Made by a program: the position numbers and the translations under genes
Assembly (NCBI GenBank): GCA_949752745.1
Contig: OX457026.1
Coordinates: forward strand, 45,291,239-45,355,238
Direction of reading: 5' to 3'
Origin: Protula sp. h YS-2021
Taxonomy: Eukaryota; Annelida; Polychaeta; Sabellida; Serpulidae
Length of the DNA: 64,000 nucleotides
The notes under the pieces: model-generated
Database searches by the model: none
Told to the model about the DNA's origin: nothing
What the model saw: the letters and a program-made list of their open reading frames with translations, nothing else
In this document: piece after piece, positions 44,831 to 59,100 of the stretch
Layout of the letters: every line of letters begins with the position of its first letter
How positions within the stretch are numbered: the first letter of the stretch is position 1

Positions 44831-47800
44831 CTATGGAAGGACAAGCACGCCATCATTACACGCCACTCGTCACACGCACACAATTTTGCTATGACGTGGA
44901 GAAGCCTAAGAGATGTCTCTCAGTTGGAGTAACTGGGATGGAGAACATCACAATGCTCTGCCAGTGGTAAACTAGAGCGGCCAGTGTACATTAAAGAGGT
45001 TTGGGTTTATATCACACATTTTCAATAGACACCCTTTTGCTCTCTTGTTTTTGTCTAAACCCATACTTCACCAATAACCATTTTCCAATAACCAATAACG
45101 TGCCCATATAGTGTCTCTGAAAACACTATCTATCGCAGGGTTGAGATTTCACGGTCGCCCGGTCGCCCGTGGCGACCAAGTTTTGGCTCGGGCGACCAAC
45201 TTTTTCGAGTTGGTCGCCCGAGTGGCGACTGACTTTTTTCTGAGTACTTTCAGGTAAATTTTGCAAAAATTGCGCCGGGCGACTAACATTTGTGCTGTGC
45301 GACTAAGTTTTTTAAGTTGGTCGCCCGAAGGGCGACCAAAAAATTGCACGAAGTCTCAACCCTGCTATCGGCATATACGCCTAACAATAATGCTACTCTA
45401 ACCTGTTATTAGAGGACTGGACTATATGGGCCCACCGATATCCTTTGGGGGTTTGCAAATAGTAAGGACTCCTGACCAAGAGCCGGATTCGAACCCGGGC
45501 TACAGAACCACGATTGCATGGCTGGCAAGCGTCTTTAACCACTCGGCCACCGAGCCCCTATACTGTATATATTCAACCCCACTTCATATTAAAGCCAAAT
45601 GAGCCCAAATGTAAAAAAAAACTTTTCTGAACGTTGCATTGTACATCTGCGATACATACATATTGTCAGTGAGGATAATTTCAAAAGACTGAGTCTCATT
45701 GTTTATGAGATTATATCTGGACCAAACTCCTAAATCTCCATGTAAAATTGTAATTTTTTATCATATTTCACAAACTGCAGATTCGTTAGTTTTTTATCCA
45801 TTTCAGAATAATTTGACGTTGTACATCTGCATTCTATGTATATATTTACTGCATAAGGTGTCAACAGACTTGGCTTTATTGTGTGTATGTGTGTGTGTGT
45901 ATGTGTGTGTGTTTTTTAGGCATGGACACGTCTCGATGTAAACAGTGTTAATTTTTACTTCTACTGTGTAATGTTTCGAAAGTTTTGAAGAGTTTTGAGC
46001 ATTTGTCCCAACACAAGCCGGAGCCTCGATGCAAAATGTTTAAATTTTTATCAATTTTGATTTTAAAAATATTCAATTCACGACCTATTTCAAAAATAGC
46101 ACGATCTTCCCATCTGCAACATAGATATGTTTGACTGTGGACTTAGCTTTATTGTTTCTGAGAATATTTATGGACAAAGTATCGATCCAAAATGTGCAAG
46201 TTTTTTATCCATTTTGATAACGTGTCCATCTGGTTATATTTGGCAGGCGAATATACGACGCTGCACATCTACAGTACATATTTTTGATGTATGAAGTTTC
46301 AAGCCTTTATACTCCACAAAAGTTTTTGCTGTGTAAAGTTTGAACGGCTGATCCATAGGGTTTCTAAGAATTTGTCGGGGGAAAAGTCATAAATGTCGCT
46401 GCAAAATGAGTACATTTTTTACCAAATTCTGACAAAGTTCAGATATGTCAATGATACGTCGAATGAAAAACATCAAGACCTACAATATCAATGGGCATAA
46501 TTGTTCGTCATTTTACAAAATGGCGGCGCATTGGTATTGTTTTCATTCTGAATTCAATATCCTCTGGTAATGCAATAGAAAATTGTCTTACCTTAATATT
46601 TGGTCAAATTGCCCTTCATTTTTATCACTTCCGAAATACGATCGGGAATAGTGTCGTATAAACTTTGAATTCGGGTTTGTGGTGTGTTTTCCCAGATGTG
46701 TCTGATTTCAACCATAAGCTCTGTCTGGTTGTGTATTCGATTTACGGCTTCTTGTAGCTTTCTTTTGATATATAACCACATATTTTCTATTATATTTAAA
46801 TCTGGGGATTGTGCTGGCCACTCTGTCGTATTGATATTGTTTTCCATTACAAAATTTTGTACAATTCGAGCCTTGTGAACCGGTGCATTGTCATCCATAA
46901 ATACATAATTGTTTTGAGAGAAATGCTGTGCAATTACAGGCTAAAGGTTTTCGTCCAGCGTATCTACGTATTTTTGACCATTTATTGTACCTTCAACTTC
47001 CGTAATTGTTCCCACCCCTTGATAGGTAACACATCCCCAGACCATTAAACTAATTCTGTGACGAGGTGTAGGGCACACGAGTTGGGGGTTGTACTTTTCG
47101 CCTCCTTTTTTCCAAACATAAATACGGTTATCACTTCCCAAAACTATTTGACTTTCATCACTAAAAATCCAATTTTTCCAATGTCCAGCAACTGACCAAT
47201 GTTTTCTTTCTTTGCACCATTTAATTTTTTTTCTTGTTAACATCTGTAACTAAGCATTGTTTTTTGCTGGACCTCCGTTGATACCCTAAACTATTAATAT
47301 TTCTTCTGATAGTTCTAGTACAAAATTTATGTGATTTTTGTTCATTAAATACACCAGTTATATCCACAAAACTTTGTCTTCTATTTGCTTTAATGATCCG
47401 GGAAAGTTGGTTTTTGTCTCTTTCAGTAAATAATTTTTTCCTTCCTCTCCCAGTACGATTTTCAACACCTTTTTGTTTTTCAAATTTTTTCAAAATACTA
47501 CAAATTGTAGTCCGCCGTATATTAAAAATTCTTGCCAATTCTGAAGTATTTCTGTTGCGTTTACAACTTTCTACAATTTTTTGTTTCAGTTCACTTCCAC
47601 ATTCCTTCCTACCGGAAGCCATCTTTATATGCTAAAATTTTACATGTAAAATCAAAACAACTTGTCACAATACTTATAAGAACGTAATCTGCATTGATTT
47701 TACTATGGATACAGTCACTCATGACGTAACAATTACGTTGTCAAGTATTAAAATACAACGCCCTAATATAGAACACACGCGGTACCCAACGCGAACTCGT

Positions 47801-50800
47801 ACAAGGTGACGAACAATTTTGTCCATTGACTGTAGATAGTGTCACTGAGTACAGTGCCAAAAGGCCGGGTTTCAGTTTCTGAGAACTTATCCGGTCAACT
47901 TTCCTGAGTCTCAATGCAAAACCAGTAAATGTTTATTCCTTACAAAGCGTCCATCCATTGTTTCTTTGCTGTCTAATGTCCCACCGTTCAAGGATATATA
48001 TATATAATTATTATTATATTGATATTATTATTATTAATATTGACGTCGGGTTGCTGCACAATGTGTCAGAGGAAACGATACATGTGTTACAGTGAATCTG
48101 TCACATTAGTGACTTTAGAAGGTCACTGAAATTGTCAGTGAATTTTAAATTTAGGGAGCGTATGTTAATTAAACACTTGAATGTGCAGTATTCAGAAAGT
48201 AACGGTTTTAATCATAACCAACAACAACAATTCTCAACGTTGAAGTATATTTTGTCATTTAATCGAAAACGCACACTATGTAGCGAGCTTCATAAGCAAC
48301 AACCTTGCACTTTAGTTGTTCGGTTAATTTTGCGACAAGTTCTTTAGGCTATTTTGAGACGATTTTGATCACAAAACAATTAAAACTGTCTCAGACTAAT
48401 CAAGTCAAGTGGCTTTTTACACCACAAGAATTGAACTCAACATTAACATTGCTTTCTGGCAATGCCTTATATGCGCATAGTCTTTTCCATCTGCAGAGAC
48501 GCGTTCATTTACTGCTTTAAGCTGTTTGCACTGGTGATTTCTGGCAGCCACGTATGACTATTCTCGGTCAATGGGATGCCATGTTACTTTCTAATTTGCA
48601 TAAAACTGCCACTAACACTCAACTCAGTTCACATCCATCAAATCCATTAACGATGCAAAAATGAATATAGCGGAAACAATGCGCCAAAATAAGGCGAAAC
48701 GCCAAAAACCGCAGAATTCGACTCAGACGCACTTGTGGCACTTTGTTAACAATTTCACGGAGGTACAAAGATTATTGAGAAAATGTATTTCTGGGAAAAA
48801 GTTGGAGTATTTGGAATTTCGCCAATTCGCCAAATTGCCGAAAATAAAAAAATGGCTCTGGTACACATTGTGGCCATGACCACCCAGACTACGTTTATGC
48901 AAAATTTTTCTGTGCCTCGATGTAAACTGAAAGAGAAGTGGCACAGAAAAAACACAAAAGTTTACGGGCGGACGGACGGGAGAAGTTTTTTCTCCGAAGC
49001 ATAACAAAAAATTAACAGCCTCTCACACCCTGTTATTTAAAATAAGAATTCTGAAGCAAATAAGACATCATATATTTTCTGGTAGGCTATTCCGGAATAG
49101 ACTACCGATATATCGAATGTCACAGAAAGCGGTGATTTTTCATTATTTCATCATTTTATTTTGCAGACCATATACAACTTATTGTCTTTCCTTATAAATA
49201 GAAAAAATATGAAAAAAAAATCCAGATACAAATACATTTTTAAAAATTTTAAATTTCAGTTGTTATTCAATACTGAACTACCGACATTTTAATAAACAAC
49301 CAATGTAAATTCACTTTTTTGCAATATTTTACTTTTCTTTCATCAAAACATAACAATTTACATTGCTCAACTTGTTTTCACCCCTTGGTATCAGAAAAGT
49401 AAGGCGTTATTGATTTCTGTCACATTTGAATTATCGCTGGTCCGGAATAGCCTACCAAAAAATATCTGGTTTCTTATTTGCTTCAGAATTCTTATTTCAA
49501 ATAATAGGGTGTTTTATGTTGATTTTCAGAGGAAAGATGGCTGTGGCATTTTTAAGTTCATACTATCAAAACTGCACAGCTGTAAAAGGAAGTTTCAAAT
49601 TTACTTACATGTAACATCATTGGGCTTTAAATAAGTGATCACAAAAAACGAAGCACACACATACCACTTTCTGTGAAGTTTGGATCACTCAAGCTAGCAC
49701 TTTTTTTTCGTTATTTACCATGTTTTGAACGGACAAACGACAGAGACCCAACACGATGGGTATTGGCCACCTGGGCTAAAAAACGCAAGTTCGAAACTCA
49801 CATTTTCGTTGAAATTCCAGTTCAGTCGCTCAATAATCGTTCTTGCCAATGCAGATTCCGGGGAATGTAACGAGTTGTCTATCAACCAGGACTGCAGCAC
49901 TGTCAGATCTTTAGTAGTGGGGATCCACAGGGCTACGGGAAGCCCCTTAAATAGGAACACTGCAACCTGGACAAGAAAAGAATGGAACAGATCGGCTTCT
50001 TTGCCTTCTCTGTTGTACACGCCAGCACATTTTTACACAAAATCAATGTGGCATTTTTATTTCGCAGTTGATATTGTTACATGCTAATCAAGTGAACGAA
50101 AAATGAGACTGCTCACTGAATGCAGGGTTTCAGTTTTACTTTACCTCCGAACTACACACAGTTTCGCATGGGTCTATAATTTGAATCCCGTTCGAATAAC
50201 GTTATTTACCTTGCCGACATTTTGCATGGTCTCCGCAGTTCTATTTAAAACGGCCGAGAAGATATCTGGGTGCTGCGATAGGACTGACGCCAGCAACTCC
50301 CGCCCCTGGCGGCTACAGAACTCTCGAGTGTGTTCGCTCAGGTAAGCAATCTGCCAGAAGCATAAGCATCGTAAAACAGACGGGTGTTTTTCAAAAAAAA
50401 AAAACACACATATTACAAGATCATCCATAGACAATGCCCCATTTCACAAATACTGATGTCAAGACTGATGACGTGCAATTATTATACGAGATTCTTTCAG
50501 GAGCAGAAATATTTTCGGGATACGTTGAGATCTAACAGCAACGCCCAAGAATAACAATAAGTTACACTTTTTGAAAGGATATATTTCTTCTTCTTTTTTT
50601 TTCGGAAATGCTGCCGAATTGCTTTAGCATTTGTTTACATTCCCGTTGTACATTGCCGAACTGTAATCACTTGAAAGGGGCGCAGTAAGAAATGCAAGCT
50701 TCAGTCTCCTAGACTTCTGAATATCTCATAAAACTACAGCGGCCAGTGCATACAAAAACATCAGGGTACAGAGATATATCGTACATCTGCAATTGATTTA

Positions 50801-51903
50801 ATACTTAATTTCTTGTTTTGTGAACAAAAACATGTCTCCCAGACGAAATACTTGTTTTGCAATATCCGTTTCCCATTTTTCCAATCACATAAATAACAGA
50901 ATAATTTTCTTTTTACTAATCATCAATGCGATTAATAATCCTAATTCATCATGATGCATTCAAAGAAAACAAAACGTTTTTCACAAGAATGACCATCAAC
51001 ATATTACGGAAACTTGAAAATATGTAATTACAGGCAACTTTTTTTATCATGGCATACATCCTCAACCCCCCTCCTCCCATGCACTAGAAGGAAAAAACAT
51101 TTGCCCCTCACGACAGGTCTAGAACCTTGTTTAACTCTCTCACACTCTCCATCTCAGCAAATGTTTACGCGCAGAAATGGGCGCACTGTACTTATGTGCC
51201 ATTTTACAAATGTTGTTCTCTTCACCGTTAACGTAAACACCTCTCTGAATCAGTTAGATCATACTTCTTAGTAAAGCCGAATACCATACCTTCGGCGAAT
51301 TTGGAATTTCGCCAATTTGACAAATTCTGTAATCACCTTAGATACCCATGGATCTTTTAAACTCAACCTCACAAACACAGAAAAAATCTACTTCTTACAA
51401 ACTTTCAAACGCATAGCAACCCCAAATGCCTGTAAGCTACCAGATTTCCTTTCATTACAGGGGCTGAGTATAAGCCCAGCCTCAACGGAATCTTTCGGAC
51501 AGTCCTATATTACAAACATTGGCATCATAGACGCACAGCCCCCAGACAGAGATATACTTCGTACCATAAAGACTCACTGCCTGGATAGACTTTCAGTGTT
51601 GTGATAGCTGTGGTACCTGCCACTTACCGAGAGCAGGAACAGCATCAGTACCGTCTTTTTAGGTGACAAAGCAAGGTAGGTGAAGCTTCCAGGCTTATGT
51701 TGCTGATGCTAAGTTTTAATCACTGTTGCTACCTTTAAAATATTTTGACGCGTAAGTTCGAGGATTTTAGGCATAGGGTAAGATATAAGGTTAAGGGGCC
51801 ACATGCTATCATGAGGTAAATTTGGGTTCAGTCTAATGGCGATTACGTTCTATAAGCATTTGCTCACTGAAATCGCCTTTTCCTCTGTTCAGAAATTTCT
51901 ATG

Positions 51904-51974
<71 letters not shown>

Positions 51975-54900
51975 CTCAGCTCTGTGTTCAGATAAGTAAA
52001 TCAAATCAAATAAAAAAAATCAATTACACCGCAACTCCAAAACAGAGAACATGTCTTTGTGGTATGAGTAATGAGTTTCAATAATTCCTTTGAAAAGAGT
52101 GTAATGTTAGAATAAATATGATCAATGCAGTTTCGTTCATTCTTTGAGACAGCATGAATATTTTCAAATAAAGATGTCAGGCGTTTACCAGTAGAACTTA
52201 GAATGTCAAACCGAAATGACCCAAGAAGACACAGTATTGTATGCAGCATCTATTTATGATTTGCATTAGAGCTCTTTGAAGGAGAGGTAGATTTACAAAC
52301 GGTGGCTTGTACAAGTCTACAGAAAAAATGTTTTCCTCCATTTTCTTATGACGTGCAATGATGAACTCTACATTATATATTGTTTGTTTAAATATGTCAG
52401 ATATTTCAGTGGTTGCCTTATAAAAAATGCACATTCCGTGAAAGGGTCGTCCGTGATATGGGCGTCGTTTCTCTGTATCAGTCTTGTCTCAGACCAAAGA
52501 AAAACCCACAGAGTTGAATCTTTTACACGTTCGTATTTCCTGAATATGAGAATGAAGGGAGTGAACAGTCTTTTCAGTTCATCTTGAACAAGCTGCTGAA
52601 CACTTATTTTTGTCTGACTAAAATTGTTAAGAAAAAGCCCCTCTACAGCTGTCACCCAGCGTATAGCGACGTAATGAGGCTGTGGTCAGGCATGTTCATA
52701 CAAAAATACCGCGGATAAACTTTTTAACATCTGAATCAATATACAGAGTTTTTACCTATTTTCAACGTGCTGCGATTTCGTCAATTTCCGGTCGATCCGG
52801 ATTAAACTTGGACGTTACACATTTGTAATACATTTGTATATATTTTTTTCACTGTATGATGTTTCAAACTTGTAATGGTAAGAAATCAAGCAAAAATGCC
52901 GTGGACAAACTTCTAAACATCTGTATCAACATGCAAAGTTTTCACTTCTCAAAGTGCTCTCATTTCGACAACTTTCGCTTGATCCAGACCAAACTTGGAC
53001 GCTGCACATCTGCAATATATTCTTTCACCACATGAAGTTTCAAAGCTGTGGAACAAAGGCTTCATACAAAAATACTGCGAAAAAAGTTGAGCGCACAATT
53101 GTTTAACATGGACGGACAAACGGACAAAACGATCGATAGCAATAGCCCTCAACCAAATTCTGGTTCGAGCTTATAATATCCACATCATATTAATCTCCGC
53201 CAGAGTTATCCCTAAACAGTTACTGAGCATCTCTCTCCCTAACCTCAATATTATCTCTTGGCATCTGCCGAACCTTTTCTATCACATAAAAGAATGAACG
53301 CCCATCGTGTAAGTAATGAGTTTATACCTTTATTGCCTATTATCTACATTCAGGTACCATAGGTAAAAGCAGTAACATAAAGACGGAATCAATAGCTTTT
53401 TACCAAGTTATACTTAATTGATTTACCAAGACGTTAAGTCTCTATGCACCATTTATTGCAAAAATGCCATTCAATATTTGGCCAGAACCGAAAAAATTAA
53501 AAACAATACCGGAGACTCTACTGATATCTTACAGCTTGTAACTAATTAGTTCCTCAGCTATCTGTGAATTGTCAGACCACAACCTCAGCGTCTTCCACGA
53601 CTGCAGCACAATGGGATAATATACCCCAGTTAACTTTCCCATCACTTCCACGACTGCACCACAATGGGATAATATACCCCAGTTAACTTCTCCATCACTT
53701 CCACGACTGCACCACAATGGGATAATATACCCCAGTTAACTTCTCCATCACTTCCACGACTGCACCACAATGGGATAATATACCCCGGTTAACTTCTCCA
53801 TCACTTCCACGACTGCACCACAATGGGATAATATACCCCAGTTAACTTCTCCATCACTTCCACGACTGCACCACAATGGGATAATATACCCCAGTTAACT
53901 TCTCCATCACTTCCACGACTGCACCACAATGGGATAATATACCCCAGTTAACTTCTCCCTCACTTCCACGACTGCACCACAATGGGATAATATACCCCAG
54001 TTAACTCCTCCATCACTTCCACGACTGCACCACAATGGGATAATATACCCCAGTTAACTTCTCCATCATTTCCACGAATGCACCACAATGGGATAATATA
54101 CCCCAGTTAACTTCTCCATCACTCAGGTTGGTGTGAAAATCTGATTCTTCGATGCATAACACGTTGCTCTTGGAGCTGACATTTTGCTATGAACATTCAG
54201 TTGCTTAATTTTATGCCTTTCATTAGCGATGTGGGCTTTCCGTTAAATACAGGACTATTTAATAACCGAATAAACGACATCCACTTCAAATTCCCTCCTC
54301 TGATGAATGGTGTCATCTGGGATCTTCTGTAAAAGTAAGTGGCGGGCTCAATGTATGGATTCTCGCGACGCAAGCGCACTCGCCTCTATAATTAATCCCA
54401 TCCACTTTTCGTCTGCCAGTAGCACTTTTGTTACATTTGACGGTTTGTCTGTGACATCCTCTTCAGTTCTCTCCACTGCTGACTGGTCGTCAGTAACCAG
54501 TGGTGATGAGCTCAATGTATTCCTAAGTCCTTCCGATCGTTACTTAATTAAAATCATGATTATTCTCAACCCGCATTCGCCTCTCTGTGAAACTTTTGAG
54601 GTTATAATCTTCCCCGACTCTTGCTTAGCATCTTATGCAACATATGAACTTAATATATTGTCAAGCTCTGACGATGCGTCGCTAGAATCCCTAATTACCG
54701 TCCCCGCGTGTGTCACTGGTGCTTATGAGATTAATGGTTTGTTTATGACATCCTCTTTAGTTATTTTCTTCCCGACCGACCCACAGGTTCATCTATAATA
54801 TACTCAACTTGGTTAATTTGGACATAACTCGCCTACAAAATATTTATCATCAAAAACATTTTAAATTTGACCGAAATCCTCTTGGTCTGGAGTTGCTTCG

Positions 54901-56141
54901 TTTGACACTCCATTTTCTAAGGTGAATACCAAATTTCCCGCATCACAATGCCTTTACTGATTTTGAAAATGATTAGTTGGGTTCGTCAATGTCAAAATCC
55001 ACTCTAAGTTTGGCCCAGTTTCCGCTCATGCAAAGTTCCGTGAACACTGTAAAAAATTGGAGCATTAGCTATTTCAAACCCTGCTTTTAGTGGGTTTAAT
55101 ACATTAACATAAGATGGAAATCCAGACTAAAATTTTCCAAAGTAATGGCTTCTTTATCAGAATGTTGAATTCCTGGTTTTCCAACACCATCATTCGTGTT
55201 TTTCAATATTGTGTTAAAACTTCCAAGGGCTCTATATAGGACCACATCCACTGAACTTTGAACGGCTCTTCACAGTGGTCATCACATTCTATATAACGCT
55301 TTTTTTCTTTTGGAACAGCTCTTCTCAGTCGTCACATACATCGTTTTTTTTTTTTTTTTTTGGGGGGGGGGGGCTTTGGCTTGGCTAAGGTTGGATATCT
55401 TTTGACAATGTTGCTGAAGCATAAACCAAACCGCACGGTGGGTGGTTTGGATACAAAACCAAAAATTATATGTCAACTGCAAGCAAGATTTTTACGTAAT
55501 GACGTCATACATCTTTTTTAATTTCGCCATGAACGTCAAAAACTGAAACAACACTCTGATTGACATCCTTTCTACTTTTGATAAAAAGATTCATTTGGAC
55601 TACCAAGCAACAATACCACCAAGTTTGAATGTTCTGCGATGTTCAGCGACTAAGAAATTGATCACTAAAGATTTTTAAGTAATGATATCATGCACTTTTT
55701 TATTTCGCCTTATGCGAACGATTTTAAGGTTTTTAGTCAGTGACGACATACGCTTTCCTTAAAAAAGGAACACGGGTAAAAAATGTATAGACTCGTCTGA
55801 CCTACCAAGGAATAAACAGGCCAAGTTTGAAGTCGATCTATTTCGAAATATCTTGCACACAACATTTTGTCTTAGAATACAATACACACGGAAAGAACGT
55901 ACAAACCCTCTATGTCTCCCTTCGGTCGGGAGACATATTTACTACAAGCATGGTTTACATAAGACACGGTAGAAAGAACAAATGATAATGAACCCACTAT
56001 GAACACAAAATATCTGAAAACGTGTTTTTACGTTAAGATGTTATATATGACAACATCTGCTTTTGACATAAACTAAGTTAATAAGTTTCTTTATGTTTCT
56101 CTTCTCTTTATAGAGCTTCATCAGGTGTTCCGACGTCGCAG

Positions 56142-56195
<54 letters not shown>

Positions 56196-59100
56196 GCGAT
56201 GTCGTGTAAACGCCACTACAACGACAATAAACGTCCTTAAGCAACCTAAAATCGATATGGCTTAGGTATCACAAAAAGGCGAAGCATAAGCGACGCCGCC
56301 AAAAAGTCGTCAAGTGATGTTAAGACTAGACTTACCAGTGTTTTTGTTAAAACAAAAACGGATATGTCTCCCCCGCCCCCCACTCAGTCACGTGGAAAAA
56401 AATTCCTTGCTTAAAAGTACAACATTGGCGAGCCCAAAAAATTGAAAAAATCGCCAAAAATACATTTTTACAGAAAATGAAGAAAAACTTCGCAGTAAAC
56501 CTTTCCACTACATATGGGTTCTTCTTGCCATGTTTCAGCCTAATTGAACAAACTGTTTCGGGGATATCGCAACAATATGGCCAAAAAGTTAAAATTCAAA
56601 CCAAAAACACATTTTCACTGGAAATGAAGAAAAACTTCGCACTATATGCGGGTTCTTCTTGCCAAGTTTCAGCCTAATCCAACAAACTGTTTCGGAGATA
56701 TCGCAACAATATGGCCAAAAAAGTTCAAAATCAAAAATTTAAAAATTCGTCAAAAATACATTTTCAGCGGAAATGAAGAAAAACTTCACAGTAAACATTC
56801 GCACTACATGTGTGTTGTTCTTGCGACATCTGAGCCTTATCCAACGAACTGTTTTGGAGATATAGCCTGCCAAAGTGAAAAAAAATGCACTAACGCCCCC
56901 CCCCCCCTATGTTCAAAAATTTGCCAAAAATAGAATTTTTGAAGAAAAAATAACACGGGCATCATCTAGACATGTACCCCAATATGTACGCATGTTTTGA
57001 GAAAAATCGACTCATTAATTTCATAAGAACTCACTGCGGACAGACGGCAAGACAGACGGTCGGACGAACAGATCAAAAACAACATATGCCGCCACGAGGG
57101 GGAGACATATAGTTATTACCGGGTACCTGAACAAGGTCATTATAGCACGAAGCATAACTGAGTCATATTGCAGAAAGCAATAGCAAGTAATAGCATCAAG
57201 TCTATACGCCAAAGAACATTTTAATTTAACAGGCATCTGCCATTATTTGCTGTATTTTATAAATAAGAATAGCTTTGGGTTTGTAAAATCTGTTTTCATA
57301 CATCTCTTCACTGCTATTGGCTGGATATTATCGCTAAAGTTTTTTATCGCCACAAAGCAGTGAAAATCGGTCTGGTTTCATTTTATCTCACAATTAAGGT
57401 GAAATGATTTATAAACAACAGACCTCGTATATTTCAAGTAGGACAAGCGTTACAAAGTCGATGTCGGCACGACCTCTTGACCGGGCCATATTGGCAAATG
57501 TGTTCAGAAGGTAGAGTGCTTCAGATGTGGCCATGTTCACGAGACGATCCTCAAATTCCTGGATGCTATCGGGCTCTGCATAACAAGCGATTCAATTTTA
57601 AAACATTGTGCACAAAAATTACTCCAGCTGCCGTCGGCAGGCTATAAAGTTATTCTGGCAATTTTGTGTACATAATATACATGAGTAAACATAAGAACAT
57701 GGAACACAATCTGCTATTATAACAAGAATGTCCAGAGACATTGTGACCAGCCGATATCTGGTTAATTAAGTATCAAAAGGCTTCTAAGAGCGTCAAAAAG
57801 TGGCAGTAGCATTTTAACAAGACCGTCAAGTAACGGTGCCACGGTGCCGTCAGAGTACCAAGACAAGACCTGGCACTGCAATTCAATCAAATACGACACA
57901 CCATTGGTAACAATTTTACTTTTGTTCTGGACTGCACATTCTAGCCTGTGTTCATTCGGACAACCACATCATAGTTGGATAAGAGGCAAAGGTGCCCTTG
58001 TCACTTTCATGTGGTTTATGTGGACGTGAAAGCGCATTTTCCACAATATGAAGTTGTGAAAACGAACAATAAAACGCATTACCGAATGAAGTGGGATTAT
58101 TGACACCAATGCGCCTTAGCCAGTTTTCGGTGCATTGACTGTGGTCCCAATGTGAAAATTTACACATCAACATATTTAATTTAGACACATAAAACACAAG
58201 TGCATATAATTGAACTTACTGAGGCACTCATTGTACAAATGCCAGAGTCATTTTATTTGGTGGTTATCACGGCCTTAACGTGGCGAAACTAGAGCCTCAG
58301 TAAGGCATGATCCCCTTGAAGCAGTAAAAGTAAAATGCATGAAAAAAGTTACAGGTAAAAAAATAACGATTTTTGACAGCTTTCCTCACATGTAGTTTTG
58401 GCAGATTTTCAAAATAACAACTTCCAATTTATATACTTTTCACAATCCAGTGGTAAATATTCCCTGATTTACCCTTAAAGTAGTAGTTGACTGGTTACAC
58501 CACGACGTCAATTTTTCCCCATTTTGACAATAATGCCACGTTGCACATCTTCACTAGATATATATTTTTTCACCATGCAAGGTTTCAGGTTAGTAAGACG
58601 ATCACTTCTATGAGAAGTCGGCCGGACAAAACATCGTCTAACGGCTAAGTTCAAGCCAAAAATTCACCATTTTTGACAATTTCCAACGACGTCAATTTTT
58701 GGCCGATTTTGAAAACTAGAGCCTCAGTAAGACAGCATCCCCGTGAAGCAGTAAAAGCAAAATGGAGTCGAGTCACGCTGCAAGGTTTCAGGTTCCTACT
58801 ACAATCCCTTCTATGAGAAGTCGGTCGGACAAAACATCGTCTCACGGCTAAGTTCAAGCCAAAAATTCACCATAGTTGACAGTTTCCCACGACGTCAATT
58901 TTTGGTCGATTTTGACAATAATGCCACGTTGCACATCTTCAATATATATATTTTCAATATGCACGGTTTCAGGTTCCTACGACAAACCCTTCCATGAGAA
59001 GTCGGCCGGACAAAATTCGTCTCACGGCTAAGTTCAAGCCAAAAATTCACCATATTGTATTTTTGTGGACAGACAGAGGGACGGATGGACGGACGGACGG

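Noticed and set aside
45480..45558. Functional tRNA-Ser/Leu gene
   Set aside because: Box A and B are good, but the T-arm has mismatches and there is no acceptor-stem partner. The body continues as a SINE.
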